This document shows, in pieces, positions 33,703-35,087 of a DNA stretch of 35,087 bases. Source of the stretch: Flavobacteriaceae bacterium. GTDB taxonomy: Bacteria; Bacteroidota; Bacteroidia; Flavobacteriales; Flavobacteriaceae. Position 1 is the stretch's first letter; every line of letters begins with the position of its first letter. The stretch lies in assembly GCA_029942185.1 (NCBI GenBank), contig JAOZTK010000006.1, positions 1-35,087 on the forward strand. Direction: 5' to 3'. The notes under the pieces are model-generated. The model saw only the letters and a list, made by a program, of their open reading frames with translations, was not told the origin of the DNA and ran no database searches. The translations under genes were made by a program, and so were the position numbers.

Positions 33703-34965
33703 GTGAAAATTAAAGACATATATCAAAAATACACACAGACTTACAAAGTCTCTACCGATACACGTGCTTCTGAAGAAGGGAGTGTTTTTTTTGCATTAAA
33801 AGGTGAGAATTTTAATGCCAATGAATTTGCTGAAAAAGCATTAGAAAATGGCGTGGGTTTTGTAGTTGTTGACGAGAAACGCTTTTATAAAAATGAGGAT
33901 AGGTATATTCTTGTCAATGATGTTTTACAAACGCTTCAAGATCTCGCTCAATATCACAGACGTGAATTGGGGATTCCAATTATTGCTTTGACAGGGAGCA
34001 ACGGAAAGACCACTACCAAAGAATTGATAAAGGAAGTTTTAGTAACAAAATATTCCACAATCGCCACAAAGGGGAATCTCAATAACCATATAGGTGTTCC
34101 ATTGACACTTTTATCCATGACTCCCGAAACAGAAATAGGGATTGTAGAGATGGGAGCCAATCACTTTGGAGAAATAGCCTTGTTATGTGAAATAGCGCAA
34201 CCTAATTACGGATATATAACAAATTTTGGAAAAGCACATTTGGAGGGTTTTGGTTCTTTAGAAGGTGTTATCAAAGCAAAATCAGAATTATACCATTATT
34301 TAAAAGAAAATGAAGGACTTGCATTTGTCAACGGTCAAGACAGTATACAACTGAAAAAAACGGTACATCAAAAAAGACATGTTATCGCTACTAATATTCA
34401 AAGAATTGACGCAGATGAGTTTGTTCATGTACAAATTGACAATACAAAGATTTATAGCAAATTCTTGGGTGCGTATAATTTTTTTAATATTGCAACTGCG
34501 ATAGGTATTGGACAATATTTTGACATTTCGATAAAAACAATTAAATCTGCGATTGAAAAATATGTGCCTGATAATAAACGTTCCCAACTTATTAATAAAA
34601 AGGATACTATCATTATATTGGATGCTTATAACGCAAACCCAACAAGTATGCTAGTGGCAATAACGAGTTTTATAAGTAATCCTGCAGAAAAGAAAATTGT
34701 GATACTTGGCGATATGTTTGAATTGGGCAAAAATGCGGATCAAGAACATCAATATATAGCAGATTTAGCCATTGATTCCGGTTTCGATAGCGTTGTTTTA
34801 GTCGGTTTTAATTTTTTTAAGACAAAGAATCTTGCCGCAGTAAAGTACAAAGATTTTGATGCGTTTAGCACGTCCTTTGATAGATCAGATTATAAAGATG
34901 CGACACTACTAATCAAAGGATCCCGCGGAATGGCTCTAGAACGGATTGTAGATTTGTTTGATTGA
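33703..34965 (+). CDS. murF: UDP-N-acetylmuramoyl-tripeptide--D-alanyl-D-alanine ligase
   Basis: The ORF track starts at a TTG (33688) inside the T run of the gldJ terminator. I prefer the GTG at 33703, which gives (M)KIKDIYQKYTQTYKVSTDTR and a length of 421 residues. The Mur ligase hallmarks are in place: STDTRASEEGSVFFALKG for UDP-precursor binding, the P-loop IALTGSNGKTTTKELI, MGANHFGEIALLCEIAQPNYGYITNFGKAHLEGFGS in the central domain, and DAYNANPTSM and ILGDMFELG in the C-terminal domain. It adds D-Ala-D-Ala to the peptidoglycan precursor in the cytoplasm. Position next to gldJ is shared with other Flavobacteriaceae. Confidence 0.93.
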   Translation: MKIKDIYQKYTQTYKVSTDTRASEEGSVFFALKGENFNANEFAEKALENGVGFVVVDEKRFYKNEDRYILVNDVLQTLQDLAQYHRRELGIPIIALTGSNGKTTTKELIKEVLVTKYSTIATKGNLNNHIGVPLTLLSMTPETEIGIVEMGANHFGEIALLCEIAQPNYGYITNFGKAHLEGFGSLEGVIKAKSELYHYLKENEGLAFVNGQDSIQLKKTVHQKRHVIATNIQRIDADEFVHVQIDNTKIYSKFLGAYNFFNIATAIGIGQYFDISIKTIKSAIEKYVPDNKRSQLINKKDTIIILDAYNANPTSMLVAITSFISNPAEKKIVILGDMFELGKNADQEHQYIADLAIDSGFDSVVLVGFNFFKTKNLAAVKYKDFDAFSTSFDRSDYKDATLLIKGSRGMALERIVDLFD

Positions 34966-35013
34966 CAGGTATCTCAGATTCAAGAGGTACATGAATCAAA
35001 GAATGTTTTATCC

Positions 35014-35087
35014 TTAGATTCGTTTCATCTGATCTTTTAGTTGCTTAATTTGTTCAGCAAGCATATTGTGTTTATCTAATTTTTTTG
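35014..35087 (-). CDS. 3' end of an unidentified gene, cut by the window edge
   Basis: On the minus strand an open frame enters from the window end and reads KKLDKHNMLAEQIKQLKDQM before KRI and TAA at 35014-35016. The charged, heptad-like pattern suggests a C-terminal coiled coil. It is convergent with murF, with 48 bp between stops. Too little is visible to name a family, and the frame could be fortuitous. Confidence 0.5.
   Translation of the reverse strand, partial: KKLDKHNMLAEQIKQLKDQMKRI

Overview
The window looks like a chromosomal piece from a low-GC member of the Bacteroidota, most likely the family Flavobacteriaceae. The best evidence is the porV-porU / gldJ gene block of the type IX secretion system (T9SS) and gliding apparatus, a secreted nuclease-like protein with a T9SS C-terminal sorting tail, and several promoters with the Bacteroidota -7 box TAnnTTTG. 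No tRNA, rRNA, CRISPR array or complete transposase was seen.

Layout. 1-350 is non-coding with an 11-bp tandem repeat and one solo end of a small inverted-repeat element. 351-3939 holds a TSUP-family permease (-), a T9SS-exported endonuclease/exonuclease/phosphatase-family protein (+) and a membrane-anchored helix-hairpin-helix protein (+). 4025-6327 is a pair of acyl-CoA dehydrogenases (+), closed by a bidirectional terminator facing a large leucine-rich-repeat protein (-). 8524-13068 is a minus-strand group: ABC ATPase, ABC-2 permease, a sigma-54-type response regulator without a DNA-binding domain, and a class III-like PPK2. Its upstream region carries a 276-bp MITE-like element. 13475-20275 is a fatty-acid beta-oxidation operon: a MarR regulator with a perfect 28-bp palindrome at its promoter, then fadN, fadA and fadE in the same order as Bacillus subtilis fadNAE. 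Each of the two spacers fadN/fadA and fadA/fadE contains an S23 (23S rRNA intervening sequence protein, four-helix bundle) gene with its own complementary flanking arms, and each S23 copy is damaged in a different way.

20418-22437 holds an unknown exported protein, a chloramphenicol-acetyltransferase-like protein and yaaA. Next come a probable decayed phoU 3' end (-) and dnaK (+) behind an atypical, sigma-54-like promoter region. On the minus strand follow a FabH-like ketoacyl synthase and the porU-porV-cdd operon; divergent from porU are gldJ and murF (+). The last 74 bases hold the 3' end of an unidentified minus-strand gene.

The least ordinary part is the fad operon: two lesioned S23 cassettes in the two internal spacers, plus a third arm-like hairpin after fadE, suggest repeated use of this operon as an insertion target. 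The MITE-like element, the phoU relic and the unusual dnaK promoter are the other points of interest.
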